Assembly (NCBI GenBank): GCA_004193555.1
Contig: RPGP01000040.1
Span: forward strand, 563,127-627,126
Direction of reading: 5' to 3'
DNA from: Desulfobacteraceae bacterium Eth-SRB1
GTDB lineage: Bacteria; Desulfobacterota; Desulfobacteria; Desulfobacterales; ETH-SRB1
DNA: 64,000 nt
Shown: positions 1-8,176 of the stretch, one piece after another
Layout of the letters: each line of letters opens with the position of its first letter
Position numbering within the stretch: position 1 is the first letter of the stretch
Translations under genes and position numbers: made by a program
The notes under the pieces: generated by a model
The model's input: the letters and a program-made list of their open reading frames with translations, nothing else
Told to the model about the DNA's origin: nothing
Database searches by the model: none

Positions 1-226
1 TAGCCATCCTGTCGTGGTCATTGATAACAATGACCTCAAATCCCCTGTCCTTTGCCATTTGAGCAAGGGTTTCTATATCATAAGCGCCATCACTGAACGT
101 ACTGCGAAGATCAATAAGGCCGGCAACCTGCTGATATGAAGCCCCGTGGGAGGCAACAGGCAAAAGCAACAATGCAACGATCGAAAAAATGAGGAGGTAT
201 TTTTTTGTTTTGAAAGGTTTTTCCAT
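1..226 (-). CDS. PHP-domain-like secreted protein, partial (left edge)
   Basis: This is the 5' part of a minus-strand gene cut by the window edge; I translated it by hand because the ORF track misses it. It starts with MEKPFKTKKYLLIFSIVALLLL, a clear signal peptide. A segment reading GLIDLRSTFSDGAYDIETLA and then VIVINDHDRM follows. That matches the start of a PHP phosphoesterase fold (usually DLHxHTxxSDG and then ITDHD), but the first histidines are replaced by R and T. It begins one base after the stop of the upstream glycosyltransferase, so it is probably cotranscribed and translationally coupled. An exported protein at the end of a polysaccharide operon could act on the polymer or its lipid carrier; that role is a guess. 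Confidence 0.6.
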   Translation of the reverse strand, partial: MEKPFKTKKYLLIFSIVALLLLPVASHGASYQQVAGLIDLRSTFSDGAYDIETLAQMAKDRGFEVIVINDHDRMA

Positions 227-227
227 A

Positions 228-1424
228 TCAGATCGCTATATCCTTTTCCTGCAACAACTCATGGTATAACTGATCAATTTTTTGTACCATCACATCCGCA
301 CCGTAATCGATGGCTATCTTTCCCCCGTATTCCCCCATTTCTTCTCTTTTCCCGGGATCATCAAGAAGTTCTTTTATTCTCGCGGCCAGGGCATCTACAT
401 CACCAACAGGAACCAGATACCCGTTTTCGCCATCAACAACAAGATCGGGGATCCCGCCTATATTACTCGCCACAATCGGCTTCCCTAATGCCATGGCTTC
501 GACAAGCACCCGCCCCATTCCCTCATTAAGCGATGGGAGCACAAATATGTCAAATATTGACATTACTTCAGCCACATCCGGCCGCCAGCCCAAAAACTTT
601 ACATTCTCCTCTATGCCCAACCTGGAAGTCATATTTTTGAGCTCATCTGAAAGTTCACCATCGCCCAAAAATACAAAGGTTGTATCCGGCCTGGAACTAA
701 CAATTTTCCCTGCCGCCTCAATCAGGTATCTGTGCCCCTTTACATGTGTGAGCCTGCCGGCTGTATCAACAACAAGATTGCCTTCGGGAATCCCCAGCCT
801 TCTTTTCATTGCCGCAGAATCAACAGAAGTATTGGAGAACCTATCCAGATCAACGCCACTATGAACCACTGAAAACTTATCCTCAGAGGCAATACGGAAA
901 TGAAGATGATCCTTTTTTTCCTGCTCTGTAAGCGCGATAATCTTATCCGTAATACAGGCCGTCAATCTTTCAAGAACAATATAGAATGAAGTCCTACACC
1001 TGCCGGAGTAGCCCCAGAATACATGGCCGTGCGGGGTATGAATAATTACAGGAACTCGGGCAAAAAATGCCGCCCATCTACCTAATATTCCAGCTTTGGA
1101 AGTATGGGTATGAACGATATCGGGGCGCTCATGTCGCAGTATTTTAATCAGGGCGAAAAATGTCTTTAAATCATAAAAAGGGTGAATTCTCCTTATAAGG
1201 CTTGGAATTGTTATGATGCTGATCCCTTCCCTTTTTGCCTCTCTTACGATTTCCTCTACAGCCCTGGCTTCATCTTCCGCCATATTTGACTCAACGGAAA
1301 GCCCTCTAACCAGAATGATATCATACATCTCCCTGCCAAGACCCCTCACAGTCAAAAGGGTATTCTCGGCAGAACCGCCTTTATCCAGACGGGTAATGAT
1401 ATGTGCAACCTTTATCTTTTCCAA
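228..1424 (-). CDS. GT4 family glycosyltransferase
   Basis: This is a 398-residue GT-B retaining glycosyltransferase. The acceptor-domain Rossmann start HIITRLDKGGSAENTLL is present. The donor domain has GRLTHVKGHRYL and then the family signature EGMGRVLVE (E-x7-E) and SNIGGIPDLV. The length is normal for GT4. It should transfer a sugar from a nucleotide donor to a lipid-linked intermediate on the cytoplasmic face of the inner membrane. It lies 5 bp downstream of an asparagine-synthase-like gene and 1 bp upstream of the PHP gene, in one tight minus-strand operon. Donor and acceptor sugars cannot be read from the sequence. Confidence 0.85.
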   Translation of the reverse strand: MEKIKVAHIITRLDKGGSAENTLLTVRGLGREMYDIILVRGLSVESNMAEDEARAVEEIVREAKREGISIITIPSLIRRIHPFYDLKTFFALIKILRHERPDIVHTHTSKAGILGRWAAFFARVPVIIHTPHGHVFWGYSGRCRTSFYIVLERLTACITDKIIALTEQEKKDHLHFRIASEDKFSVVHSGVDLDRFSNTSVDSAAMKRRLGIPEGNLVVDTAGRLTHVKGHRYLIEAAGKIVSSRPDTTFVFLGDGELSDELKNMTSRLGIEENVKFLGWRPDVAEVMSIFDIFVLPSLNEGMGRVLVEAMALGKPIVASNIGGIPDLVVDGENGYLVPVGDVDALAARIKELLDDPGKREEMGEYGGKIAIDYGADVMVQKIDQLYHELLQEKDIAI

Positions 1425-1429
1425 TAATA

Positions 1430-3394
1430 TTACCCTTCCATATAATTGGAATACCAGACCTGGAAGACTATCAGGTTCCAGACCTGCCAGGATGTATCAG
1501 AATGATTTGAAATAAGATTGCTGATCATATTTTCAATAACATTATAATCAAAAATTCCTTGCTTAACAATCAAATCTCTCGACAGATATTCGTCAATCAA
1601 GTATTTCAAGTCAGACTTCAGCCACTTGCTGATCGGCATTTCAAATCCCCATTTAGGTCTGTTATGCAAAGATTTCGGCAAAATATCCTTAAAGGTTTCC
1701 AGTAGAATATATTTCCCCTTACCATTTTTGATCTTCCAGCGTCCGCCAATGGAAAAGGCCAGCTCACATACCCGATGATCCAGAAAAGGAACCCTGACCT
1801 CAAGGGAATTAAGCATGCTCATGGCGTCCACTTTTTTCAACATATCTCCGGGAAGCGATTCCTTTACATCCGCATAGAGCATCCGGTTAATGTCATCGGC
1901 ATCTATCTCGTTTAACCTTTCCGACAGTATCTTCTTTCCGAGGTCGTGGTTAACTTCCGCTGTTCCAACAAAAATGCTTTTTCTCAAATCCCGGGAAAAT
2001 ATCTCGTTCCAAGCAAAAAAACGCTCTTCAAAACTTCCTTTTTCTGCGCCCCTTAAAAATTTTTTTAGCCTTCTGATATGTTCCGGCAGCTTCTGATCCC
2101 GCGATTCGGGAAGAGAGAAAAGAACAGGCTCCATAATCTTTTTACGTACGAATGAAGGGATCTTTTGATACCTTGAACGCCATGCCTCTCCTGTGTACAT
2201 CCGGTAACCGGCAAAAAGCTCATCCCCACCGTCACCGGAGAGAGCGACCTTGACATTCCTGCCTGTTTCCCTGGATACAACAAAGGCGGGAATCGCGGAA
2301 GAGTCTGCGAAGGGTTCGTCAAATGATTCCAGCACCTCCGGAATTGCCCCTATAACATCCTCTGCGCCAAGCCTGAATTCATGGTGATCTGTTTTATGAA
2401 AGGCAGCCACTTCCCTTGCATAAGCGGTCTCATCAAACATGGGCATATCTTTATAGCCTATCGAATAGGTTTTTACCGGTAGACTGGAATTTCTTGCCAT
2501 AAGTCCGACAATAATGCTTGAATCAATACCACCGCTCAAAAATGCACCCACTGGAACATCTGCAATCATCCGCATTTTGACAGCATCTTCCATGACTTCA
2601 AATAATGTGTTCTTCAAGGTGGTAAAATCTTCTTCACCGCCTGTTCCCACCCGAATATCCCTGTCTATATTCCAGTATTCTTTCTCCTCTATTTTGCCCG
2701 GACTAAACGTCAGAATATGCCCCGGTCTGAGCTTTTTCACGCCTTTAAATATGGTATAGGGAGCCGTGATGGAATTGAAGGTAAGATAAAGTCCAAGGGC
2801 ATCCCAGTCGATCTCTCTTGGCACATTCGGGTCCTGTAGTATCCCCTTTATCTCCGAAGCAAAAACCAAGGAGTCTCCGGCACGGCAGTAAACAAGGGGT
2901 TTTATGCCCAGGCGATCTCTGCACAGGAAAAGCGTCTGAACCCTTTCGTCCCATATAGCAAAGGCAAACATGCCGGCAAGCCTATTTACCCCTTCGATCC
3001 CCTCCTCTTCATACAGGTGGATAACAACCTCACAATCGGTCTGCGAGCTGAAATGGTGGCCTTTATTTATAAGCTCGGCCTTCAGCGACTGAAAATTATA
3101 GATTTCCCCATTGAAGACCATCCAGACGGTCTTGTCCTCATTAGACATCGGCTGCCGGCCAGCCTCGGACAAATCAATAATACTAAGCCTTCTGTGCCCA
3201 AGGCCTACCTCCACCTTTGAGCTTTGCCTGCCCCGTAAGTCCGGAAGATCGTACTGGGGAGCTTCTCGCTTTGAGCTTAAATAGACCCCATCGTCATCCG
3301 GCCCGCGATGTGAAAGGACTGATGCCATCTTTTGGATCAGCTCTTCCTCAATCCTTTTGCCATTTGTTGTTAGTTTTCCGCAGATTCCGCACAT
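1430..3394 (-). CDS. asnB: Asparagine synthase (glutamine-hydrolysing)-like amidotransferase
   Basis: The ORF begins MSRTMCGICGKL. I place the start at the internal Met, so that after Met removal Cys becomes the N-terminal nucleophile of the class II glutaminase (MCGICG); this leaves a 4-bp gap to the upstream gene. The glutaminase domain (about residues 1-230) has SHRGPDDDG and GHRRLSIIDLS. The synthetase domain has the PP-loop SGGIDSS and FLDHRVCELA. The expected length is about 654 residues. AsnB paralogues are common in surface-polysaccharide loci, where they probably amidate sugar acids or peptide substituents. Here that is inference from position, and the enzyme may instead simply make asparagine. 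Confidence 0.85.
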   Translation of the reverse strand: MCGICGKLTTNGKRIEEELIQKMASVLSHRGPDDDGVYLSSKREAPQYDLPDLRGRQSSKVEVGLGHRRLSIIDLSEAGRQPMSNEDKTVWMVFNGEIYNFQSLKAELINKGHHFSSQTDCEVVIHLYEEEGIEGVNRLAGMFAFAIWDERVQTLFLCRDRLGIKPLVYCRAGDSLVFASEIKGILQDPNVPREIDWDALGLYLTFNSITAPYTIFKGVKKLRPGHILTFSPGKIEEKEYWNIDRDIRVGTGGEEDFTTLKNTLFEVMEDAVKMRMIADVPVGAFLSGGIDSSIIVGLMARNSSLPVKTYSIGYKDMPMFDETAYAREVAAFHKTDHHEFRLGAEDVIGAIPEVLESFDEPFADSSAIPAFVVSRETGRNVKVALSGDGGDELFAGYRMYTGEAWRSRYQKIPSFVRKKIMEPVLFSLPESRDQKLPEHIRRLKKFLRGAEKGSFEERFFAWNEIFSRDLRKSIFVGTAEVNHDLGKKILSERLNEIDADDINRMLYADVKESLPGDMLKKVDAMSMLNSLEVRVPFLDHRVCELAFSIGGRWKIKNGKGKYILLETFKDILPKSLHNRPKWGFEMPISKWLKSDLKYLIDEYLSRDLIVKQGIFDYNVIENMISNLISNHSDTSWQVWNLIVFQVWYSNYMEG

Positions 3395-3398
3395 AGTT

Positions 3399-4100
3399 CT
3401 ACTCATTCTTTCTCAAGAGATAACAGGTATATCCGGTCAAACCAACAAAAAACCTGGAAAGAAATTTTGCCAAAGCGAAGGGAAGAGGATACATGAGTGT
3501 CCCTGTAGAATCGATGAGTTTAACACCATTTAAGGAATTGAGAAGCTTGATAAAGGCTTTATGTGTAAAACCATGTATATGTGGACCGTCAAGAACGATA
3601 CACATCGGTTGTTGACCGAAAAGTAATAAAAACCTGTTAATAAGATGGGCCAGGTTCGGTATGTCAATTAAAATATACCCTCCTTTTCTAGTAACTCTCA
3701 CAGCTTCATCAATGACCTTCCTATAATTTTTCAGGTGTTCGAGAACCTGATCGCATATTACAAGATCAAAAATATCTTCTTTGAAGGGCAATTCACCTCT
3801 CTCAAGATCCAGTTTTATAACATTAAATATTTGTCGAGCGGTGATCAGCTTCACTTCATCAAAGTCGACGCCATATACATTATTAATGTCAATATCCAAA
3901 GAATTTGAGACACGAACAGCATTTTCACCGTTTCCACATCCTATATCAAGCAAGGAAATAATCTCATGTCTGCTGATGTTTTTTTGTAAAGTGTATACTG
4001 CATTTTCACCCCAGCTCGTCCATTCATATTGGGTCATAACAATTCTACGCTTAACATAACCTTTAAATTTATTGTAAATACCATCACATATTCGGTTCAC
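3399..4100 (-). CDS. Class I SAM-dependent methyltransferase
   Basis: This 233-residue protein has motif I LLDIGCGNGE, the acidic ribose-binding GVDFD, and the post-I segment DLVICDQVLEHLKNYRKVIDEAVRVTRKGG of the Methyltransf_11 type. It has no extra domains. It sits between the deacetylase-like gene (3 bp gap) and AsnB, all on the minus strand. It probably methylates a sugar hydroxyl or carboxyl of the polysaccharide. About nine such enzymes occur in this locus, and the substrate of each is unknown. Confidence 0.8.
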   Translation of the reverse strand: MNRICDGIYNKFKGYVKRRIVMTQYEWTSWGENAVYTLQKNISRHEIISLLDIGCGNGENAVRVSNSLDIDINNVYGVDFDEVKLITARQIFNVIKLDLERGELPFKEDIFDLVICDQVLEHLKNYRKVIDEAVRVTRKGGYILIDIPNLAHLINRFLLLFGQQPMCIVLDGPHIHGFTHKAFIKLLNSLNGVKLIDSTGTLMYPLPFALAKFLSRFFVGLTGYTCYLLRKNE

Positions 4101-4103
4101 TGT

Positions 4104-4892
4104 TTAATTCCCCCTAATCGCATTCAATGTCTCTGATATCCGATGGGCCACTCTGTCAACTTTATACTTGCGAATATATTTCCAGGAACGTTTATCCTTG
4201 AAGAAGAGATATATATTAGAAATCTTGGTGAGAAAGATATTATGATCATCATCATCGATCTGAATTCGGCCAATGCCAGCCAGACTGGGTCGCCTGTTTG
4301 TGGGACACTGCGTGAAAACCGCTTTAACTCCCTGAATCCATAGGAACTCCCATAAAGATTTTTTTGGCACCCCATTCCTGAACGCACAAAACTCAATATC
4401 ACCACTGAATTCCTTTTTAATTATCTTCAGGTAACTAAAAACTCTTTCTTTTATGGATTGTTCATCATATTGATCCTTGATCCCCCTACCTTCATAGGCC
4501 AAAAGACCTATACCCATTCCACTTTCTGCGATTTCATGGACTTCGTCCCAGTTTAAACATGGTACCGATATGCCACCGATTGTTCTCTCGCCACCAATAT
4601 ACTCAGGAATAATAAAAAATGTGGCATGAAAATTATGACTTTTTAAAACGGGAAGCACATTAGCGTAGGCATCTCGATAGCCGCCATCAACAGTAATCGC
4701 AATGGATTTGGTGGGCAATTTGATACGCCCGGCAAGGTAATCCGGTGCCCTGCGTAACGGCACAACATTATAACCATTCTCTGAAAGAAAGTTCATCTGC
4801 CGTTTGAACGGTTCAGATTGAAGACCATCCACCATTGCATCCGCAGGATAATGGCCAATATTATGATAGAGTAAAATAGGTATTTCTTTCAC
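4104..4892 (-). CDS. Polysaccharide deacetylase-like protein, metal site missing
   Basis: The 262 residues match the NodB-like carbohydrate esterase 4 fold: ILLYHNIG near the start, then AITVDGGYRDAYANVLPVL and HATFFIIPEYI. In active members the second motif is T-F-D-D-G; here it reads T-V-D-G-G, so the second Asp, normally a metal ligand, is Gly. The later H-T-x-x-H motif should fall near residues 130-140, where I read GMGIGLLAYEG with no His. The protein may therefore be a binding protein or use other chemistry. It lies 13 bp after a GT4 gene in the operon. Confidence 0.7.
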   Translation of the reverse strand: MKEIPILLYHNIGHYPADAMVDGLQSEPFKRQMNFLSENGYNVVPLRRAPDYLAGRIKLPTKSIAITVDGGYRDAYANVLPVLKSHNFHATFFIIPEYIGGERTIGGISVPCLNWDEVHEIAESGMGIGLLAYEGRGIKDQYDEQSIKERVFSYLKIIKKEFSGDIEFCAFRNGVPKKSLWEFLWIQGVKAVFTQCPTNRRPSLAGIGRIQIDDDDHNIFLTKISNIYLFFKDKRSWKYIRKYKVDRVAHRISETLNAIRGN

Positions 4893-4905
4893 GACGTTCC
4901 TTACG

Positions 4906-6045
4906 TCACTTATTTAAAATTAGCCTTTTCATAGCTTCATGTAACCGATGAGCCACATGTTCCCAAGTCATTTGTGTTTCAATCCAGTGTCGTCCCTCAT
5001 TTCCCAACCTTTTTGCGAGATCAGTATCGATGAGCAACCGCTGTATTGCATAGGCAATAACCCTCGGATCATCAGGATTAACCAAAAGCCCAGTTTCACC
5101 ATCCCTTACAGCATCAGGAACGCCACCAGAACAACCTGCTATTACTGGAAGGCCACTAGCGCTGGCTTCAAGGAAAGAGATGCCGAATCCTTCAATAAGA
5201 TCCAAGCGTCCTGGTATTTCCCTGCTGGTCATAATGAAGATATCACAAGCAGCGTACATTGCTGGCAGTTGACTTCCAGGAATAAAGCCGGCAAATATCA
5301 CCTGACGTTCTAAACCAAAACTTTGAACCATTGTGCGTAAACGCTTTTCTTCTTCACCTTGGCCCACTATAACGTAATTTGGTTTCAGACCTTGCTTTTT
5401 TAATATAGCCAAAGCTTCTAAAACACGATCGTGACCTTTGTGCAGATCCAGACGCGCCACAGTAAGTAACCGTTTTTGTTTATCCCCAATTTGATGCGCG
5501 GCTGCTGGTTTAAATCGTTGTGAATCGACACCGTTTGTGATCACATGAATCCGGCTTTTTTCCATTCCAAGATCCGTCAATAAACTAGCACTGTAACGGC
5601 TAACAGGGAAAATCCCCTTAGCCCTGATAAGAGCTACACGACGCCATCGTTTCAGGTAACTCTTGAAACGCCGTCGCCACGTCAATGTATCGTCGAGGAT
5701 TTCAGATGCATGTACACTAATGAAATATGGCACTGGTATTAGGCAGTACCATATGTGGCTGATAAGAGCTGTAGGCCATACGGTATGAAGTACCGCGTCA
5801 ATTTTGTAACTTCGAAGTAACCACGGCAAATATATAAAAAGGGCTAAGGTTCGCAGTATAGGAATTTGAGGCGTACGAACTATTCGAACTTGGTATGCTT
5901 TATCAAAAGATTCTGAATTAAACACACCTCTAGTCAAAATAGTTACCTGGCACATATTATTAAGTGCTCTTGCCAATTCTGCAGTGTAAGTGCTAATTCC
6001 CCCAATGCTAGGAGGAAAGTCAGTACCAACCACTAAGAGGTTCAC
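4906..6045 (-). CDS. GT4 family glycosyltransferase
   Basis: A 379-residue GT-B glycosyltransferase. The N-terminal VVGTDFPPSIGGISTYTAEL carries the usual glycine-rich donor/acceptor loop. The C-terminal domain has LLTVARLDLHKGHDRVLEAL, VGQGEEEKRL and the E-x7-E motif EGFGISFLE, followed by CSGGVPDAVRDGETGLLV. It lies 2 bp from the Trm112-type methyltransferase gene upstream and 13 bp from the deacetylase-like gene downstream. A PimA/mannosyl- or rhamnosyl-type role is possible, but the donor cannot be assigned. Confidence 0.85.
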   Translation of the reverse strand: MNLLVVGTDFPPSIGGISTYTAELARALNNMCQVTILTRGVFNSESFDKAYQVRIVRTPQIPILRTLALFIYLPWLLRSYKIDAVLHTVWPTALISHIWYCLIPVPYFISVHASEILDDTLTWRRRFKSYLKRWRRVALIRAKGIFPVSRYSASLLTDLGMEKSRIHVITNGVDSQRFKPAAAHQIGDKQKRLLTVARLDLHKGHDRVLEALAILKKQGLKPNYVIVGQGEEEKRLRTMVQSFGLERQVIFAGFIPGSQLPAMYAACDIFIMTSREIPGRLDLIEGFGISFLEASASGLPVIAGCSGGVPDAVRDGETGLLVNPDDPRVIAYAIQRLLIDTDLAKRLGNEGRHWIETQMTWEHVAHRLHEAMKRLILNK

Positions 6046-6047
6046 AA

Positions 6048-7109
6048 TTATGCCTTCCTTTCACCATAAAGCCACCACCACGAATCTTCCTCAAGAAGTA
6101 TCCTGGTGTTACATAATTCACTTCCTTTCAACCACTTTCGCATCTCATGCTTTTTGTAATAGTTAGTAATGGGCGCCGCCAAACGGTCAAACCAATCCGT
6201 ATACCCGATCTGGAACCCATATGCTGCATACTCTTTAACCCGCAACGGCGTAAAGCGCTCTGCCACATTTCTCACAAATGGCAAACTCTGTGTTAATCGA
6301 TACAGGTTCATGAAAATGCCATAATCTATTAAATTACACAAATAGGCCATCCGACGGATGTTCTCGTTGGAAAGTCGCAGTGAAATGAACCGTAAAATTT
6401 CCAGCGCAACCTTCCGCGGAGCATAGGCATATACCCATATAAACAGTCCCCCACCCTTGTTTAAAAATTTTATTAAGGCCTGATAGCCTTTCTCAGGTTC
6501 AGGAAGATGGTGTAATACGCCTAAACTAAATATGAAATCAAAAATGCCAGGGCTGAATGGCAAGTTATATATATCAGCCTGCACGATATGAACCTGTTCA
6601 TTATCAATATTAAGTCGATGCGCAGCATCAACGGCATGCGACAAGTCAATACCTACAATCTCAGCTCCTTTTTCGCTCGCTTGCCGGGCATGTCGACCTG
6701 CACCACATCCAACGTCGAGTCCCAACTTCCCTTTGAAAAAATAGGCTGGTAGTGGCGCAATGAAGGGTTCAAAGTTATCACACTTATAGTCAGAAAATTG
6801 CTCCCATTCGTATCCAAATCGATTCATCGTTGCCTTCTTTTTTTCACTCAGGTCACTTTCTTTGGCAATTGCCTTACGGTCTAAAATGCCTGAATGTCGA
6901 TTGAAAAAATCCGGATAGAGTTCCGGCCATCTATTTCTTAACGAACCACAAAGTAATCTTGGCACCCCACCGATGACTGGAAATATCTGACCACAGGGGC
7001 AGCTTAAAATTCCTTCAACAATCTCATTTCTTTCTCGATGACTTACCTTTAATGCTAATTTATTGCCGCAATCAGGACATGCCAACCACCTTAAAAGTCT
7101 CTTTTTCAT
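6048..7109 (-). CDS. SAM methyltransferase with Trm112-like zinc ribbon
   Basis: 353 residues. The N-terminus (residues 1-55) is a Trm112-like zinc ribbon with two Cys pairs (LACPDCGNKL and CPCGQIFPVIGGVPRLL). A class I methyltransferase domain follows with LGLDVGCGAGRHARQASEKG and GVLHHLPEPEKGYQ. Fused ribbon-methyltransferases like this are frequent in polysaccharide loci and probably modify glycolipid intermediates. Its start ATGA overlaps by 4 bp the stop of the truncated glycosyltransferase upstream, suggesting translational coupling. The C-terminal hundred residues are helical and unassigned. Confidence 0.75.
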   Translation of the reverse strand: MKKRLLRWLACPDCGNKLALKVSHRERNEIVEGILSCPCGQIFPVIGGVPRLLCGSLRNRWPELYPDFFNRHSGILDRKAIAKESDLSEKKKATMNRFGYEWEQFSDYKCDNFEPFIAPLPAYFFKGKLGLDVGCGAGRHARQASEKGAEIVGIDLSHAVDAAHRLNIDNEQVHIVQADIYNLPFSPGIFDFIFSLGVLHHLPEPEKGYQALIKFLNKGGGLFIWVYAYAPRKVALEILRFISLRLSNENIRRMAYLCNLIDYGIFMNLYRLTQSLPFVRNVAERFTPLRVKEYAAYGFQIGYTDWFDRLAAPITNYYKKHEMRKWLKGSELCNTRILLEEDSWWWLYGERKA

Positions 7110-7351
7110 TCATTAGCCTCGAATATTTTAAGCAAAGAACAGAAAAGGGGATTGCGCCGAACAACATCATGCCTCCATTCAGTAACACCCTGAATAATCT
7201 GATGATCTGATTTATGCCACGGCAATTTACGGGTCAGTATATGAACATCATACCCTCTCTTCTGCAAAATGGTGCTCTGTTCAAACAAAACCCTTTCTGC
7301 TCCACCAATTACCTCAACAATCGAAACATCGGAAACGAATAAGATATTCAA
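7106..7351 (-). pseudogene. GT4 glycosyltransferase, N-terminal fragment
   Basis: This 81-codon reading frame is only the first part of a GT4 protein: MNILFVSDVSIVEVIGGAERVLFEQ and then RGYDVHILTRK match the N-terminal Rossmann unit, including the GGAE loop. Complete members are 350-400 residues and carry a C-terminal E-x7-E domain that is absent here. The frame ends in a stop overlapping the next gene's start. I read it as a deletion remnant whose 3' end was lost when the neighbouring gene was joined to it. A short expressed peptide cannot be excluded. Confidence 0.65.
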
Positions 7352-7406
7352 AACTAATCCTCTTTAACTTGACGATCACTTAAAAGACAAACTCAAATGG
7401 AATTTT

Positions 7407-7864
7407 TTACTTTTTTCTTGCCATCACTTCCAGTGAAGGACCCCAAAGAACTCTTCCACCAAGAAATAAATCAGTTAATTTACCCATTACTTCAATTATT
7501 CTCGCAACAAAACTGAAAAAGGAACTCCCCAGCGGCAAGGCCCGGGGTAATCCGTGCAATCTGCGAGATCTGTGGATTAAACTCACCCCGGAAAAGCTCG
7601 CATTATGAACCTCAATATCTGTAAACCCATGATCAGACAACAGTCTTCTTATAAATCCTGGTGTGAAACAATATTCGTGAAAAACAAGCAATTTTGCTAT
7701 GCTTCGTTCAATATTGAGCTTTTGGGACACTTTAAAAAGATATGAATGGAAAAGACCATTGGGAAATCTCAGAAAGAGAACACCGTTGGACTTTAGTAAA
7801 AGCTTTGCTTTGCTGACCTCCTTCCAGGGCTCCACCGGGATTTGATCTATTGGAAGACTATTAA
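7407..7864 (-). pseudogene. Methyltransferase, 3' fragment cut by an insertion sequence
   Basis: The reading frame covers only the C-terminal half of a methyltransferase: PVEPWKEV, LRFPNGLFHSYLF, RLLSDHGFTDIEVHNASFSG and GGRVLWGPSLEVMARKK. It is clearly related to the intact protein at 15364-16203 over the same segment. The ORF track starts it at a GTG, but the frame stays open to about 7866, where the inverted repeat of an insertion sequence begins. The SAM-binding half is missing. A stop in frame just past the element suggests the gene was already damaged before the element arrived. Confidence 0.75.
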
Positions 7865-7939
7865 CTCAAGTTTCGCACCCCTAAATGGGGGTTAACCGCT
7901 TATATTTTACTCATATCACTTCATTTTTAGTGTTGAAAA

Positions 7940-8000
7940 GGGCAACCTTTTATGGTATATAAGTAATTGATAAGATTACAAACCACCATAAAAGGAGCCC
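7940..8000 (+). promoter_or_regulatory. Stem-loop before the outer transposase
   Basis: GGGCAACCTTTTATGGT is followed about 28 bases later by its near reverse complement ACCATAAAAGGAGCCC. The second arm contains the ribosome binding site (AAAGGAG) of the transposase start at 8008. The hairpin would hide that site in any transcript entering from outside the element, a known way for insertion sequences to limit transposition. Function is inferred from position. Confidence 0.45.
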
Positions 8001-8007
8001 TTTAATT

Positions 8008-8155
8008 ATGACTACCACAAATTGCGAAAAGTTTAAAGGAGAAATTCAAAATTATCTGGTAAATGGTCAAAATAATTTTGATTCAAAAATTGACAGCCTT
8101 TTTTCTTCTCTTAAATTTAAAACCTGGTTATGCCGAACCAATATTATAAAGAAAG
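8008..8155 (+). pseudogene. IS4-like transposase, 5' fragment
   Basis: The ATG follows AAAGGAG at good spacing. The first 49 residues (MTTTNCEKFKGEIQNYLV ... KFKTWLCRTNIIKK) are the N-terminus of the outer element's transposase. At 8156 the IS66 inverted repeat begins and the listed ORF continues into IS66 sequence, so residues after about 49 are chimeric and not real. The matching 3' end is at 10597-10923. Confidence 0.7.
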
Positions 8156-8176
8156 GTAAGCGCTCAATAAACCGCA

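Noticed and set aside
3395-3406. Longer start of the AsnB protein
   Set aside because: Extra residues would block the N-terminal Cys required for glutamine hydrolysis.
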